Of a stretch of 64,000 bases of DNA, positions 9,991-24,059 are shown one piece after another. Under the pieces are notes generated by a model. That model was given only the letters and a program-made list of their open reading frames with translations, made no database searches and was not told the origin of the DNA. The stretch comes from Geosiphon pyriformis (lineage: Eukaryota > Glomeromycota > Glomeromycetes > Archaeosporales > Geosiphonaceae): positions 1 through 64,000 of the forward strand of contig JAAOMT010000714.1 of NCBI GenBank assembly GCA_016748015.1. The letters are read 5' to 3'. Position 1 is the stretch's first letter, and each line of letters begins with the position of its first letter. Both the position numbers and the translations under genes were made by a program.

Positions 9991-11130
9991 TTTATATGCC
10001 CACATTTCGGTTGAGCTTTTAAAAGAAATATTGAAAATTTACCTACCGATTAAGATATTTAATTTCTCCAGGGTTCATGAAATTTAATAGCGAAAAAACT
10101 TTTTATTCTTATTTCAATGATCGTAATCACTAAACTCCCCATTTAGTAACTTTTTTTTAATTATCTTGATTAATTAATTGTTTACTTTATTGATTAAATT
10201 TTAAGGAGACATATAATTATAGAAGCTGTGTTATCTTCTGTTGACAATTACAAAATATTAGCAATTGTGATTTTATGAGATTGATCACATTAATTGTATT
10301 ACTTAATTATTATTCCATTTGCTCTCTTGTTTAAATTCTCCTTGATTATTTCTATCATTATACAGCAATAAAAAATTAGGTTTTAATTGATGGAGTTAAA
10401 ATATTTTGTATCATATGTCAATGTTTGGTTTTGAATTGAATAGTATTTTTATTAAGTTGCATAAATAGCATTTTTTGATTTTAGTTAAAGATTATATATG
10501 TTAAGTTTTATAGCAATTGAGAACTAGTCAAATTAATTTATTAATCATCTTATTTAATCCAAAGTTTTATTTTAAATACTTTATATATACTTTTTCAACA
10601 TAAAAAATTTATTTAAAATAATTACAAATTTTTGAAAATATGTTACAAAATTAACAGGTCAATAATAAATAAAAATATTTTGTAATTGAAACGGAAATTC
10701 AAGAAATTGTTTAAACTTTACAGAACAAATAAAAAAATCTGAAATTATTTTTTATTTTTAGAATTACTTTTTAAAATATAATAATTTTATTATTTTATAA
10801 TTTTAGAACAGTATTAAGTACAAACTTTACGATAAATACGATCCACTCAAATGATATAATAATTACACAAACATCTTTTTAAAACTTGCTAAACAAGCAT
10901 GTACCTATTTAGCTATAAACACAATTATACAATTGGTTGAATCTTTTAAATGTTTAAACCTTTTTTTTTTCCAGAATTGAAAGACGTAATTTTGATTGGT
11001 AACAACAATAAATTCATATAATCATGTTATTTTAAATTTAATTTATATAATAATAATGCTAGGCAATATTCCGATTACAAAATTGGTTTGTTGATTTTTA
11101 TCAATGAACTTAGATGATACAATATTCATT
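9991..11130. other. AT-rich spacer
   Basis: No coding or structural feature recognised. Long A/T runs only. Confidence 0.45.
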
Positions 11131-13300
11131 TATGTTTCTCTAAATCAGGTTATTAATTATAGCAGGATTTGTACAATGGCTATACCGAGGAAATTTTACA
11201 TTGCTTGACAACAAAATATCGAATCTCGTGTTGAATGTTCTTGGTATGTTGAATGTTCTTGGTACGATCACATATCGGGGAAATTATTTATTTTAATTAA
11301 TCACAGAGATTTTAAACAGATAAAAGATTTATTTTCAGGACCAATGAGGAAAGAAACTGTATGCATGCATGCATCCATGCATTATGAATTGAGAAATCAT
11401 GGTTTAAACTGCAGATTATAAAGTTTTCGAAAATTCTTATAGAATCATAGAAGGTTATAGCTTAAGTATTATTCTTTACTGACTTTTCATATTAATAGCG
11501 GCATAAACCTTAAAAATTTCCGATTCAGGATTGAAATACAGTCAACTTAATTATTAATGATTATTAGATTAGGTTTTTTTGTTTTAAGTTTTGATCATGA
11601 TTATTCCTTAATTCATTGAGAAAGGACCAATCAAAATATTAAATCGATTCGTTCACATGGGTGATACGATGCGAACTATGATGCAGCTGTTTTTATGCTT
11701 CAAGATTCTATTGATAGATGTTAATTGAACGGAATAATGTTGAGAGAAATTTAAATTCATGAAGCTTTTTTTAAAACTTAGAAAATCCGAAATGCAGGTG
11801 TATTCAACATCATTTTAATTCCCATTCTTTGTTGACCAAAGTTTTTTTAAGCTTATTGTGTGCTGATTATGTTTAGATTACCGCTTCTGGTCAGTCAACA
11901 AAAGTATAGAAGGTCGAAACGTTGATTTGATGGAAAACCTTTTGATTGGGAACGATATGTTTAATGTTTTTCCATACCTTACAGTTTCTTTCCTGGTTTG
12001 GTTGGTACTTAGAGGTCTGTCTTGAGTTTCTTAAAAAATTGGATTAAATTTTTTTTAAATTAGACGTTTCCGATTATTAGAATCTTGATTGTAGAATGAA
12101 AAAACCCCTTATTATTTTCGGAAAACACAAACGAGACAAAAAAAGCTCGAGAATGAGGATTATTTGCAAATTGAATTTGGCTAAAGTTTAAATGAATATC
12201 TTATGACGAAATGATATAAACTTTAACAGTATAAGTATTGATTAGCCGTTTAAATAATTTCGTTTCTTTATCATTGTTCAGAAATAGATCAGTCTCTAAG
12301 CATATAAGTTATCAAGAAAAGAAAGGGGAAAAGAAATAGTGAAAAAAAATGATAGATAAAGTATAATTTTGTTAATAAGCAAAATAATGCCCTGAAGCCA
12401 TTTAGTTGAAAAAGTATGAATATTCGTTTCACTTGAGTTTCAAAAGCACAAGCATTTAAATTACTTTTTTCGTTTCTTCCATTTTAAATCTATTTCATCT
12501 CATATTTGGAGACAAGCACGTAAAAAAGATGGACTCTCATAAGTAAAATCAATCTTTTCGATTTCTTCTTTCAACTATGCAAGTTATTGCTGATAAAAAT
12601 TATTACCCACATTCAGAAATGTCGATGAAGAAACGACCTAGGGTTTCTGACAGAATTAATAAATTATTTCAATACTATAAGTAGCTTTTTATAAAAAGGA
12701 TGAGGAACGTTAAAGTGTTCAGAGCAAGATTTAGAAAAAAAATTTCTCATTGTCATTTTTTAGTATCAGGAAGATTTTCCAATTTTTCTACCAATAATTA
12801 AATCTCGAAAAGTGAAATACAAAATTGAACTTGTGTTCTGCATTTATTACGCAATTGTTAGAATTTTCTTACATTCTTTTAGAAATAAAAGTATACGTGA
12901 CTTTACAAGAACTTTTATTTTCAATCGAATCTAAATATAAGGTTTACTTTGAAAATTGATTTCCTAACTTATTTGAGATGAAAATTTTACATACAAGGAA
13001 TCCCATAACCTATAATCAATTTATGGTTACATCAACGTATATATTGTATTACGCATACTAATGAGTTTGTACCGAGACTTTTTCTCCCGCCTGGAACGAA
13101 GTTTCACCAGTTTTGGTTAGATCGTGGCGAGGTAAATTGAATATTTTACATCTATTTTCTCGAAAAAATCCTTGTTAAATTGTATCATATTTTAGAATGA
13201 AGAGATATGAAATAAAATGGTAAAAAATATATCATTCATGATACTCTTAAAAAACTCAAAAAAACAAGAACAGCGAAACAAGCGAGGTAATGGTCGGCTA
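11130..13300. repeat. rearranged repeat segments (direct and inverted to 6.9-7.6 kb)
   Basis: About 11,130-11,550 repeats 7,330-7,560 in direct orientation. About 11,880-12,050 repeats, inverted, the 6,965-7,300 region: CAGACCTCTAAGTACCAACC and GAAAGAAACTGTAAGG on its reverse strand parallel CAAACCTCGG and GAAAGAAACTGTCGGG. About 12,790-12,850 is inverted relative to 6,890-6,945. No gene is seen in the segment. Confidence 0.55.
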
Positions 13301-13922
13301 CAAAAAATTATGAGAAATGTTTCTTTGATATCTTCAAAAAATTTGACAATAAAATTATTAAAGTGAATAAGTGTTTCCCATATGATTATTCAAAACTATT
13401 TAGCTAATCTTGATTATAAAAAAATCTTCCCTTTGCAAACCAGTGCTCCACTTTTTAATATATAAAAATTTGCATGTGGAATAGGTACATTGGTATAAAG
13501 GCTCATAACCTAATTTTTTTTGTTCCACACTATATAAATCAACTTACATAAAGTTCATGAATTTCACTTCAAAAAATAATAGGTAAAAAGTTTTTGTTTT
13601 TGAAATTATTAGTAAAGGCTTTTAATTATGATACCTTTCAAAATTTCTCAACTCATTATGTCAAATTTAAATTATCATTTTCTCCATCCCAAAGTCCAAA
13701 AAATTAGTTTTTAAATATGAATTACGATAGTCTGCGAGCAAGGTATAGTTTATCCCGTATTATTTCGAGTTGATTCTGGCGTCGTTGACCCATAATAATC
13801 CTTCTGAGTAATTCTCAATCCTCAGAATATTGATTTTACAGTCAAAGAAGTATTCATCGAGACTGCGAACCTTGATCAGTTGATTGACTTATTGAACCTT
13901 GGCCACCGTAAGAACCTGATGT
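13300..13922 (+). pseudogene. dispersed repeat copy C (inverted) with broken small ORF
   Basis: 13,375-13,690 is an inverted match to 6,300-6,620 (TACCTTTCAAAATTTCTCAA against TTGAGAAATTTTAAAAGGTA). The family's start codon falls at 13,717 (MNYDSLRARYSLS). Stops follow, the Asn/Pro centre is missing, and the C-terminal segment NIDFTVKEVFIET is at 13,826-13,864. That end overlaps, antisense, the last codons of the secreted repeat gene, so the two have been joined at this point. Confidence 0.6.
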
Positions 13923-16388
13923 AGATTGGGAATCTTGATCTGTTGTTCCTTGGCTTCCGGAAGTCGTTAAACCTTGATTAGTTGAACCTTGATCTGTTGT
14001 ACCTTGGCTTCCGGGAGAAGTTGAAGCAGACTGCGAACCTTGATCAGTTGATTGATTTGTTGTGCCTTGGCCACTATAAGGACCTGAACCTTGATCTGTT
14101 GTTCCTTGGCTTCCGGGAGAATTTGAAGCAGACTGCGAACTTTGATCCGTTGATTGACTTGTTGGGCCTTGGCTACTGTAAGGATCTGAACCTTGATCTG
14201 TTGTTCCTTGGCTTCCGGAAGTGGTTGAAGCAGACTGCGAACTTTGATCCGTTGATTGACTTGTTGAACCTTGGCCACTGTAAGGACCTGAACCTTGATC
14301 TGTTGTTCCTTGGATTCCGGGAGAAGTTGAAACAGACTGCGAACCTTGATCCGTTGATTGATTTGTTGTGCCTTGGCCACTGTAAGGACCTGAACCTTGA
14401 TCTGTTGTTCCTTGGCTTCCGGGAGAAGTTGAAATAGACTGCGAACCTTGGCTATTGTAAAAACCTGATGAGGATTGGGAACCTTGACCTGTTGTTCCTT
14501 GGCTTCCGGGAGAAGTTGAAGCAGACTGCGAACCTTGATTCGTTGATTGATTTTTTGTGCCTTGGCCACTATAAGGACCTGAACCTTGATTTGTTGTTCC
14601 TTGGCTTCCGGGAGAAGTTGAAACAGACTGCGAACTTTGATCCGTTGATTGACTTGTTGAACCTTGGCTACTGTAAGGACCTGATGGGGATTGGAAATAT
14701 TGACCTGTTGGACCTTGGCTAAAGTAAAAACCTGATGGGGATTGGAAACCTTGACCTGTTGGACCTTGGCTAATGTAAAAACCTGATGGGAATTGGAAAC
14801 CTTGTCCTGTTGAACCTTGGCTAAAGTAAAAACTTGATGAGGATTGGGAACCTTGACCTGTTGTTCCTTGGCTTCCGGGAGAAGTTGAAACAGACTGTGA
14901 ACCTTGATCCGTTGATTGATTTGTAATGCCTTGGCCACTATAAGGACTTGAACCTTGATCTGTTGTTCCTTGGCTTCCGGAAGTGGTTGAAGCAGACTGC
15001 GAACTTTGATCCGTTGATTGACTTGTTGGACCTTGGCTACTGTAAGGACCTGAACCTTGATCTGTTGTTCCTTGGCTTCCGGGAGAATTTGAAGCAGACT
15101 GCAAACTTTGATCCGTTGATTGACTTGTTGGGCCTTGGCTACTGTAAGGACCTGAACCTTGATCTGTTGTTCCTTGGCTTCCGGAAGTGGTTGAAGCAGA
15201 CTGCGAACTTTGATCCGTTGATTGACTTGTTGGACCTTGGCTACTGTAAGGACCTGAACCTTGATCTGTTGTTCCTTGGATTTCGGGAGAAGTTGAAACA
15301 GACTGCGAACTTTGATCCGTTGATTGATTTGTTGTGCCTTGGCCACTATAAGGACCTGAACCTTGATCTGTTGCTCCTTGGCTTCCGGGAGAAGTTGAAG
15401 CAGGCTGCGAACTTTGATCCGTTGATTGACTTGTTGGGCCTTGAGTTGAAGCAGGCTGCGAACTTTGATCCGTTGATTGACTTGTTGGGCCTTGAGTTGA
15501 AGCAGGCTGCGAACTTTGATCCGTTGATTGACTTGTTGGGCCTTGAGTTGAAGCAGGCTGCGAACTTTGATCCGTTGATTGACTTGTTGGGCCTTGAGTT
15601 GAAGCAGGCTGCGAACTTTGATCCGTTGATTGACTTGTTGGGCCTTGAGTTGAAGCAGGCTGCGAACTTTGATCCGTTGATTGACTTGTTGGGCCTTGGC
15701 TACTGTAAAGACCTGAACCTTGATCCGTTGTTCCTTGGCTTCCGGAAGTGGTTGAATCTTGATTAGTTGTTCCTTGACTATTGGCAGAATCTGTTGTGGA
15801 TTGCGAACTTTGGCCTGTTGCATCTTGGCCTGTTGCACCTTGGCCTGTTGCACCTTGGCTTTCGAAAGAAGCTGATGATTGAACTGTTGTACCTTGACCA
15901 TCAGAAGAACCTGAGGATTGATTCGTAATTTTTTTGCTGTCAGATGAGCTAGAAGAAGATGCTGGATTTTGAACTTTTCCGTTGATAATTATTGGGCCAC
16001 TTGGGATATCTCGAGATTTTAAAGATGTATTTCTTCGCCTTGAGAATTTGTGAAAAAAGATAGGTTTATTTCAGTCGCTTTTGTAATTTATTATTAAAAT
16101 ATCAGTTTTGATGGATAGTAATTCTAACAGATAATAGGCTTTGTCTTCCTCAATTTGTCCATCAAGGAAACGATATTCTAACACACAATATCAAAGTTGT
16201 ACGAGATTCCAATTTTATGAATCCAGGATAATTTTAACCCATTCCTAAATTATTCAAAAACCCAAGTACCTTGATAGTCTTTTTACGGAACCTTTAATCG
16301 CATCAGTATGTTCAAAGAACAACGATAAGATCAAAAAAATTGCGGTTAAAAGGAGCACAAAAGAGCCGGTCATCATAAATTTCGCCAT
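13854..16388 (-). CDS. secreted Ser/Gln/Gly/Thr-rich tandem-repeat protein
   Basis: Two exons, 16,270-16,388 and 13,854-16,038 (231-bp intron, GTACTT...CTCAAG), give 767 residues. Exon 1 encodes a signal peptide: MAKFMMTG, a hydrophobic core FVLLLTAIFLILSLFF and a likely cut after HTDA at residue 30. Dibasic sites (KR at 36-37, RRR at 40-42) follow, suggesting a short propeptide removed by a Kex2-like protease. The rest is almost entirely repeat: six copies of a 17-residue unit QGPTSQSTDQSSQPAST near residues 230-330 by position, and about a dozen longer units built from QGTTDQGSGPYSGQ and QSTDQGSQSAST. No Cys and no catalytic motif are seen. It could be a cell-wall or matrix glycoprotein (Ser/Thr rich) or an effector-like secreted protein; the choice is inference. 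The stop codon lies in sequence borrowed from repeat copy C. Confidence 0.75.
15390..15696. repeat. 51-bp tandem repeat, six copies, inside the secreted-protein gene
   Basis: Units start GGGCCTTGAG at 15,436, 15,487, 15,538, 15,589 and 15,640, exactly 51 bp apart and almost identical, with one more unit on the 5' side. 51 bp equals 17 codons, so copy number can change without breaking the frame. Near-identity suggests recent expansion. The rest of the gene, 13,870-15,390, is a looser array of about 102-bp units. Confidence 0.9.
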
Positions 16389-17099
16389 ATTTTACTGACA
16401 CTCGTGTAAATAATTGTCTCAACAAAGCAAAAAGAAAAATTGCAAAGCGACGCGTCGAAATGTACCAAGCTTCGTAACCATTTTATATGGAGAAAAATGC
16501 AAATCATTTCTATTTATACAAATTTTAATTTTAATTTTTCGAGGAACTCATAAAAATGAAAGCATTTCGGCCAACGCTAATATAAAACTAGATACTGCCA
16601 AGATACTTGTAAACACCATTCAGGAATTTGTTTTGAAAATGATATATTAATTTAACCCATTTTCATAGGGTACAGTTGCCTTTCTTCACAAGAGTGGTTT
16701 AGTATAAAAAGAATGATTCCTCATAAATTGAAATAATCTATTTTCTAAGCCACGTAGTTTATCACATATAAACATTTCAAAACGCAAACAAAATAACAGT
16801 TTTGATTTAGTCCCTTTTCATTGTTACCCGATCTTCGAAATTATTATGCATAAACGGTTGAAAATTTTTTCGAAAGAATCTCATTGATGATCAATTCCTA
16901 ATATGTATCAGTATAGAATGCTTTGCCTGATTTCTATAGCTAAAAAAAAAAAATATTGTTTGTATTTTAAGATAAACTTATTTTTTCCAAAAAGATTTGT
17001 TAGATAGATTCAAAAAAGGAAAATATTCTTGGGCTTATTTTCAAAAAAGAGATCATTTAGCCTACACATGCAACCTATTTTTGAAATTATCTAAATGAA

Positions 17100-17100
<1 letters not shown>
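16389..17100. other. 5' flank of secreted-protein gene, no gene seen
   Basis: This holds the presumed promoter of the secreted repeat gene. A 78-codon frame at 16,414-16,650 starts at TTG and has no recognisable domain, so I do not call it a gene. Confidence 0.4.
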
Positions 17101-18160
<1,060 letters not shown>

Positions 18161-19639
18161 TAGTTGGAATGGGACCAGAGGTAGTTTTTTCTTTTTTCAT
18201 ATACTAATCTATAAAAATTTACTATTTCTTTGGTTAGCGCGAGATTTGACACAGTCATACAGATGATTATCATCAATAAAGAGCTATTAGGAAACCCTTG
18301 TCAAGAATTGATGAAAAATTTTTTATTTAATCAATAATGAAGCTCAAAATATAAATATTCATTAATTTTTGGCGCTTACCATTACTTTGTTGACAATGAT
18401 AAGTACACATTTAGAATTTTTATAGTTTCTATATGAACTGAAGAATTTTAGCATCAAAAGTATTCTGCAAAACCTGTACATCATAACAATATTATTATGA
18501 TAACAAAAGTTTGAGAAAAAGAAATTCTTAGAAAAATTATGTAACACGTATGGCTGTTCAAATTTAATCTACTATAAATTCTCTAATTCTACGGATGTAT
18601 ATGATTGCTCAGTTGCATATCTAAATTTTTCCGTAAAAGAATATTTGAAGCATCATTGAGGCGGGAAAGTTTTATTCCAAATAGATTGAAATACCAAACT
18701 TTATTTATCATGTACAGTAGAATTTAATTAAAAATTTTGTATTATGACCGATACTATATAAGTTTAATTGAAAATAATATTAAATTGGGGTAATGAGATA
18801 TAAAGTTAAATTTATTTCATAAACTAACCTATTCTAAAACTTTAAAACCTGTCCATTGTTCTCTAACATAATAGAATAAGCTTAACAATAATAATTTTTT
18901 CTTTTAGACCTTAAAAAGGCACGATAAAAGAAACTAGAATTCGCACTTATAATATTGACTCTAATATCTGAAATTCAAAAAGGATCCATTACAATTCCGC
19001 TTTACTTGCTATATATTTTTGTATCTATGCATACAGATTACCAATTTTGACTATATTTTGAACATCCACTTAGATAAAGCCCTTTTTGCTTAAACTTCAG
19101 AGGCATGACACCGAATTTTACATGAAAATTGAGCATTTTATTTAAAATTATATTTTTAGATTTAATAATTTTGTCAAAATATATTACACATAAGAAATTT
19201 AATAAATATTGGGTAGGATTAGTATTAACTCATTTCGTTTTATCGTGGTATCATTTCTTGGAATGATACTTCTTTTCGGCTATACTTACATGACTTCTGC
19301 CAAACCCTTTCTCTCAAGATATACCATTATATTGGTAGTGCAAATAAACAGCAGAAATTTAAACAATTTGTGAATTTGTAGATTAGTGAAAATTCATTAT
19401 GTGTTAGGTGTTACAATGGAATATTCCTCTCCCGCCAAAGTTGATGCAGGGAGAAACATCTCACATAATCCATCGTTTCCAATCATGAATTAGATTCAGA
19501 AACTTAAACTTTTTTTTATTAATTACTCATATACTAGAATTTTCCCCTTAAAATTTAAATTCCAATATATTTGCAAAGTAAAATCACTAAATCTTAAGAT
19601 TTTTCGATTCCATATTTTCCTTTTTTATTTTAGTTAACT
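18161..19639. other. AT-rich spacer
   Basis: No gene, RNA or mobile element recognised. The frame at 18,362-18,547 (minus) has no recognisable feature. Confidence 0.4.
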
Positions 19640-20300
19640 ACATATTTTCCTCGGTATATGAGGCATAATAAAAGTTCCATATTCCTCTGAAAAAATAGTC
19701 TATAGTAATGAGGTCGGTATCCACAGTACTTAAAGTAAATAATAAGTAACTTTCTTTTAAAGATCGTGCACGAACTTTTATATCATTTTATTTACAGCTG
19801 TAAGTTAGGTATTATTTACTATATTTACAACTTAATATTTGAAGTTTTGATATTTTATACATAAAATCTAGAAATGGGCAAAATTTATTGATTATGGGGT
19901 TTCAAGAAGAAAATCATATTAATATTGGTAGGCTTAGTATATTTGTTCGAATTTTCTGATTAATTTTTTTTTTACATTTCTATCATTGAAATTATTTCAT
20001 CATAAGACGAATAAAAAGGGATGAAAAAAAGATGATGATTAAAGAATGAGTACTGTTGTCAAAATGGTCAATGTCGGATAAGAGCTATTCGAGGATGAGC
20101 TGGTCATTCCTACTAGTTAATTTGACATATCATGAATAAGATGTAGAATACCATCAATTTGCTTTTGATAAATAGGGTCATTCTCTTTCATGATAATGAA
20201 TAGAAGAATTTTATTGAGAGTTCTTGATCCAACAGTAATTACAGTATGATTGAACTACATTTGTATTTGATTCCAAAGAAAAATTAAACATAAAATCTAA
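19640..20300. repeat. 0.65-kb segment repeated directly at 56,210-56,880
   Basis: Matching landmarks in the same order: TATGAGGCATAATAAAA, TAGTAATGAGGTCGGT, CCACAGTACTTAAAGTAAAT, TTTTATACATAAAATCTAGA, then TAATTACAGTATGAT at the right end. The copy includes the 3' end of the broken gene at 20,211-20,667. Confidence 0.8.
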
Positions 20301-20667
20301 TTGAAATTCATCAAAAGATCGGCAAAAAATGATTTGATTAGGATAAACGACGGCGTTGGTTTGATAATAATTATAAAAATAGGGATCCCAATCGAGAATA
20401 CCGGGAGAAATTTGTGGGCTAATACACGCATTTGTAGAATTAGAATTTAACGAAATTTTCATCCTAGTTTTATCCTCATAAAAAGTCATGTAATTTGAAT
20501 TTTTATGATTCTTGTTATCAAGGTAAGAAAGTTACCTTCGAAATTTTTGTTACTTTAGATTTTAGTAAGAGATTGAATTTGTTCGTTCGTCAAAGTTGAG
20601 GATCATCATTCTTACGAAGTGATTTAGCAAGGCGATCCTTTTTTGAATCAAGATTTTCAGGGATCAT
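20211..20667 (-). pseudogene. unrecognised two-exon gene with a frame break in exon 1
   Basis: The ATG at 20,667 opens MIPENLDSKKDRLAKSLRKN (minus strand). After about 26 codons the frame meets TGA; one base over it continues LTNEQIQSLTKI. A plausible short intron (GTAACT...ACAAG) then leads to NHKNSNYMTFYEDKT and an open frame to 20,211 containing WDPYFYNYYQTNAVVYPNQI and FDEFQLDFMFNF. I do not recognise the product; it has no signal peptide or membrane segment. Its 3' end is duplicated near 56,840-56,880. It may be a gene with a single-base error or a decaying one. Confidence 0.35.
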
Positions 20668-23600
20668 TATAAATTTTTATTATTGAATAAATCTTAAAGA
20701 TTTATACTTTTTGGTTAGATAGAAAATTTATAATGTTATTTCTGTAGAATTGAAATGAATTTTCTGCAAAATTGAAGTATAAATCCATGAAAAATGTATC
20801 ATCAAGGACTTTTTTACCTGAACTTTAAGGAATTAATTGGTGTACATACATCGCCTTCGAGGGGTTAAAAAAATTCAGGCTAAAAGTATTTTTTTATCTT
20901 TAGAACTAGTTTTGTCCTTTCTCTTGCCTTATGTGTAGTTGACACAAAATTCTCAAGAGTTCTAGATCTACTGTTTGGAATTTTTCTTATATGATAAACA
21001 TTTTTGATAATTAATTACACAAAATAACTTATTATCATATGAACTACCAATAGTTATTATAAACAAGAAAATAATTATTAAGTAATATTTTTCATATGCA
21101 TTATTAAAAAATTAAAAGCAATTGATTTTATTACTAAAAAATTTAATATGTCATTTTTTTTTATTTTCATTATTGATAATTGACTTGTACTACTAAAAAT
21201 TTAATTTAATAAATTATTAAAGGAATATATTTTAAGCAAACATGTAGTTTGTTTCATTACAAAATAATTGTGTTGATAAAATATAGTAATCTATATAAGA
21301 CCATTGCTTAGAAATTTCAACTAAAAAAGGAATAAGCTTTTTCTTATAAAAACTATAAAAAGTCAGATAGATGAGAACTCCCAAAATTAATTGAAACCAA
21401 TAATGACCTGTTTAAAATTTTAAAAAAGAATTATAAAAGCAAAAAACTATTCATTAGGCAAAAAAAATTTGGATATAAAAAATTGCCAAAAAAGAAGTTT
21501 ATGAAACAAGAAAAATTGAAGAACCATCTATCAGCTTTTTGATTATGAAAATCTAGATGCTTTTCCCACCACAACTTCAGGCATCCGATATTATCTACAA
21601 GAAAAGGAATAGCCAAAAATTTGTAAAACCTCCGGAATGATAGAGATTTCAATGGTGATTGGTTTTGTTTGGAAAAATGAACCATCTCATATTTGGAAGA
21701 TGGTATGATGATTTCCCACAAGAGGCTGATAATTGAATGGATGAAATCTATCTCATCATCTAACAAGCAAAATTGGATTCAATGAAACAGCAATTATCAA
21801 TTTTAAAATGTTAATCAAAAAAAAGATTAAACTCCCCACCACTCGTTCACATTCTTCAGGATTTAATACTTGTAGAGAGCAATTTAATTTTCAAACTCGG
21901 CTAAAACAGAATGTGGAGACAAGCTATGAAGAACCTCCCCAATTCCAAACTTTGAAAAAAGAATTATCTTTATCTTTTAAAAGCCAATAGAAAGTAGGAA
22001 GATGTATTCATTCACCCCACAAACCAATCCTGATCAGAACTCAAAGGATCTTTCATCCATTCTATCAGTCAATATAAGCAAGAAATTACCAATTTTTTGA
22101 ATCAAGTAGATCTTTGCAAAAAAGCAAATAAAATAACAGAAAGGTAATAATCTAATTTAATAAAGTCACAAAAACTTTAAAATGTACACATCCCCCAAAA
22201 TTGCATTGAGAATATTTAATTTTCAACTATGGATTTATCAAATTTACCAATTAATCAATAGTATATATATCTCTTAAACCTTTAATCGTTCCTATTACCT
22301 ATAGCTATCAATGTGCAAAAAACTTCTTAAGCCAAATTTAAAACCTTTCACCTGATTATTTTGAGGGCAAACAAAAGCATTTCAAAGATATCATGCAAAA
22401 ATCCAAATTTGGATGAATTGCCTAATCCAAGAAGTAAAGAGATATATGTTTCCAAAAGTTATTAATGCTAAATGTGTTTGCTTGTCATTTTCAACAAGAT
22501 ATTTAAATAACAACAGGCAAAATCAAACTCAATTTTTTTTTTTAAAACGTGAAAGATGTTTCAAGTGTTTGGCATGTAAAAATTCTAAATAAAGTGATAT
22601 AATGGTTAAAGAGTTTTAATATAAAATTGTTTGAAATCATGTCGAAAGCTAGACTTTTTACTATAAAAAAAGTCAATAGCTAAAAATTTTATCGTATTAG
22701 TATATACAATTTTTAATGAGCCCACCAAGTTGTATAAAATAAAATATTCTTTTTTCAAATTCTAATATTTGAAAAGTAACAAGCCCAAGATATGAAGTAA
22801 TTTGAAAAAATATTAAAAATTCATTGTTTATTTCATTATTAATAAATGAACAGTATTATGGCACATTCCTAGTTACAGGTTTCACCAACAACCATCTGAT
22901 TCAAAATGCGACTTACCTGACTCAGGAAGTGCCAAATTAGACTCACCTGATCATATAATATTCATTTCAGCCCGTCTTTTTTGGCACATTGATTTTCAGC
23001 CAAAAGAGATCAATGTTTGAATTCTCTGTGACCAGAAACTAGATTATTCATGAAAGGGTACGATAATAGCTTTCAAGATATCTTAAATTAAATTTCGAAC
23101 CTCGGGAGCAAAGAAATAAAATCAAATTGCAAGAAAGAGAAATCAAAAATTCAAGTCTTGGAATGCATAATTCAAAAAATATTTTTGAAATATGGTTGAT
23201 TTCCTATTTGCATTCTATACATTTTTGTTATTCAATCTTTATAGCTAATACATTTCTTTGAAAATTCATAGTATTTTTTATTACATCAAGTTTTTTTTTG
23301 AATATTATTATTACTCCTAGAATAAATAAAAGATTTTATTAAAAAAAAGGCTTATGCTGGTGTTTCATTATATATTAAAATAATAAACTCTGTCAAGTAT
23401 TTTATCTTTTCAAGTAAAATTTTCTTTTCTTTCTATATATAAAATTTTTATTCACTTTTAAATGGCAATGAAACTCTTACGAAAAGCCTTAAATTTAAAT
23501 TTATTCAAGGTTTTGGATATATATTTATTAAAATTATTTTTGATAAAATACATTTTAAGCTATTTCAATTTTCGAAATTTTTATTGCAGTTTATGGAATT

Positions 23601-24059
23601 TACTAAAATTTTTCAAATGTCAATAAGGCTAATGAATTATGCAATATAATATAGGAAAGCTTTGCTACTTAATTTCCTAACAAATGAAGTAGTCTCCTCT
23701 TTTTCTTCTCTAAGCCCTAATAATAACATGCCAAGTATGTGTAATATATAATTTAGATAAAATATTCAAAATAAATTCATGAAGTCATAGTTTATTTTAA
23801 AAATTTATAAAGTCATAGCTTATTTTAGATATTCATAAAGTGAAATTAAATATTCGAAAAACATGTTAAAATTTGCCGAAATTCTTGCAAAAATTGCGTA
23901 AAAAAACAAGAAACAGAACAGAACAAATATGAAAGAACAGAACAGAACAGAACAAATATGACGGAACATAAAAAATTACAAAATATGATTATTTATTCAA
24001 ACCTTAAAATTCAAAAAGTATCTATAAATCAAAAATATGTTATTTAAAGGATAGAAAAT
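20668..24059. other. AT-rich spacer, one unrecognised frame
   Basis: A 111-codon minus frame at 21,431-21,766 (PSSKYEMVHFSKQ, LKLWWEKHLDFHN) could be a relic of a reverse transcriptase or an unrelated fragment, but no decisive motif is present. The stretch around 22,880-23,060 is less AT-rich and shows no open frame. A short GAACA array lies at 23,905-23,960. Nothing else is seen. Confidence 0.35.

Noticed and set aside
14948-15766. 272-codon plus-strand frame opposite the secreted repeat gene
   Set aside because: Antisense reading of the same repeat; the minus strand has signal peptide, intron and stop that make a coherent gene.
16414-16650. 78-codon plus frame
   Set aside because: Starts at TTG, no domain, lies in the upstream region of the secreted gene.
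21431-21766. Possible reverse-transcriptase fragment
   Set aside because: Only a loose K-Y-E-x-x-x-F-S similarity, no catalytic motif; left as unrecognised.
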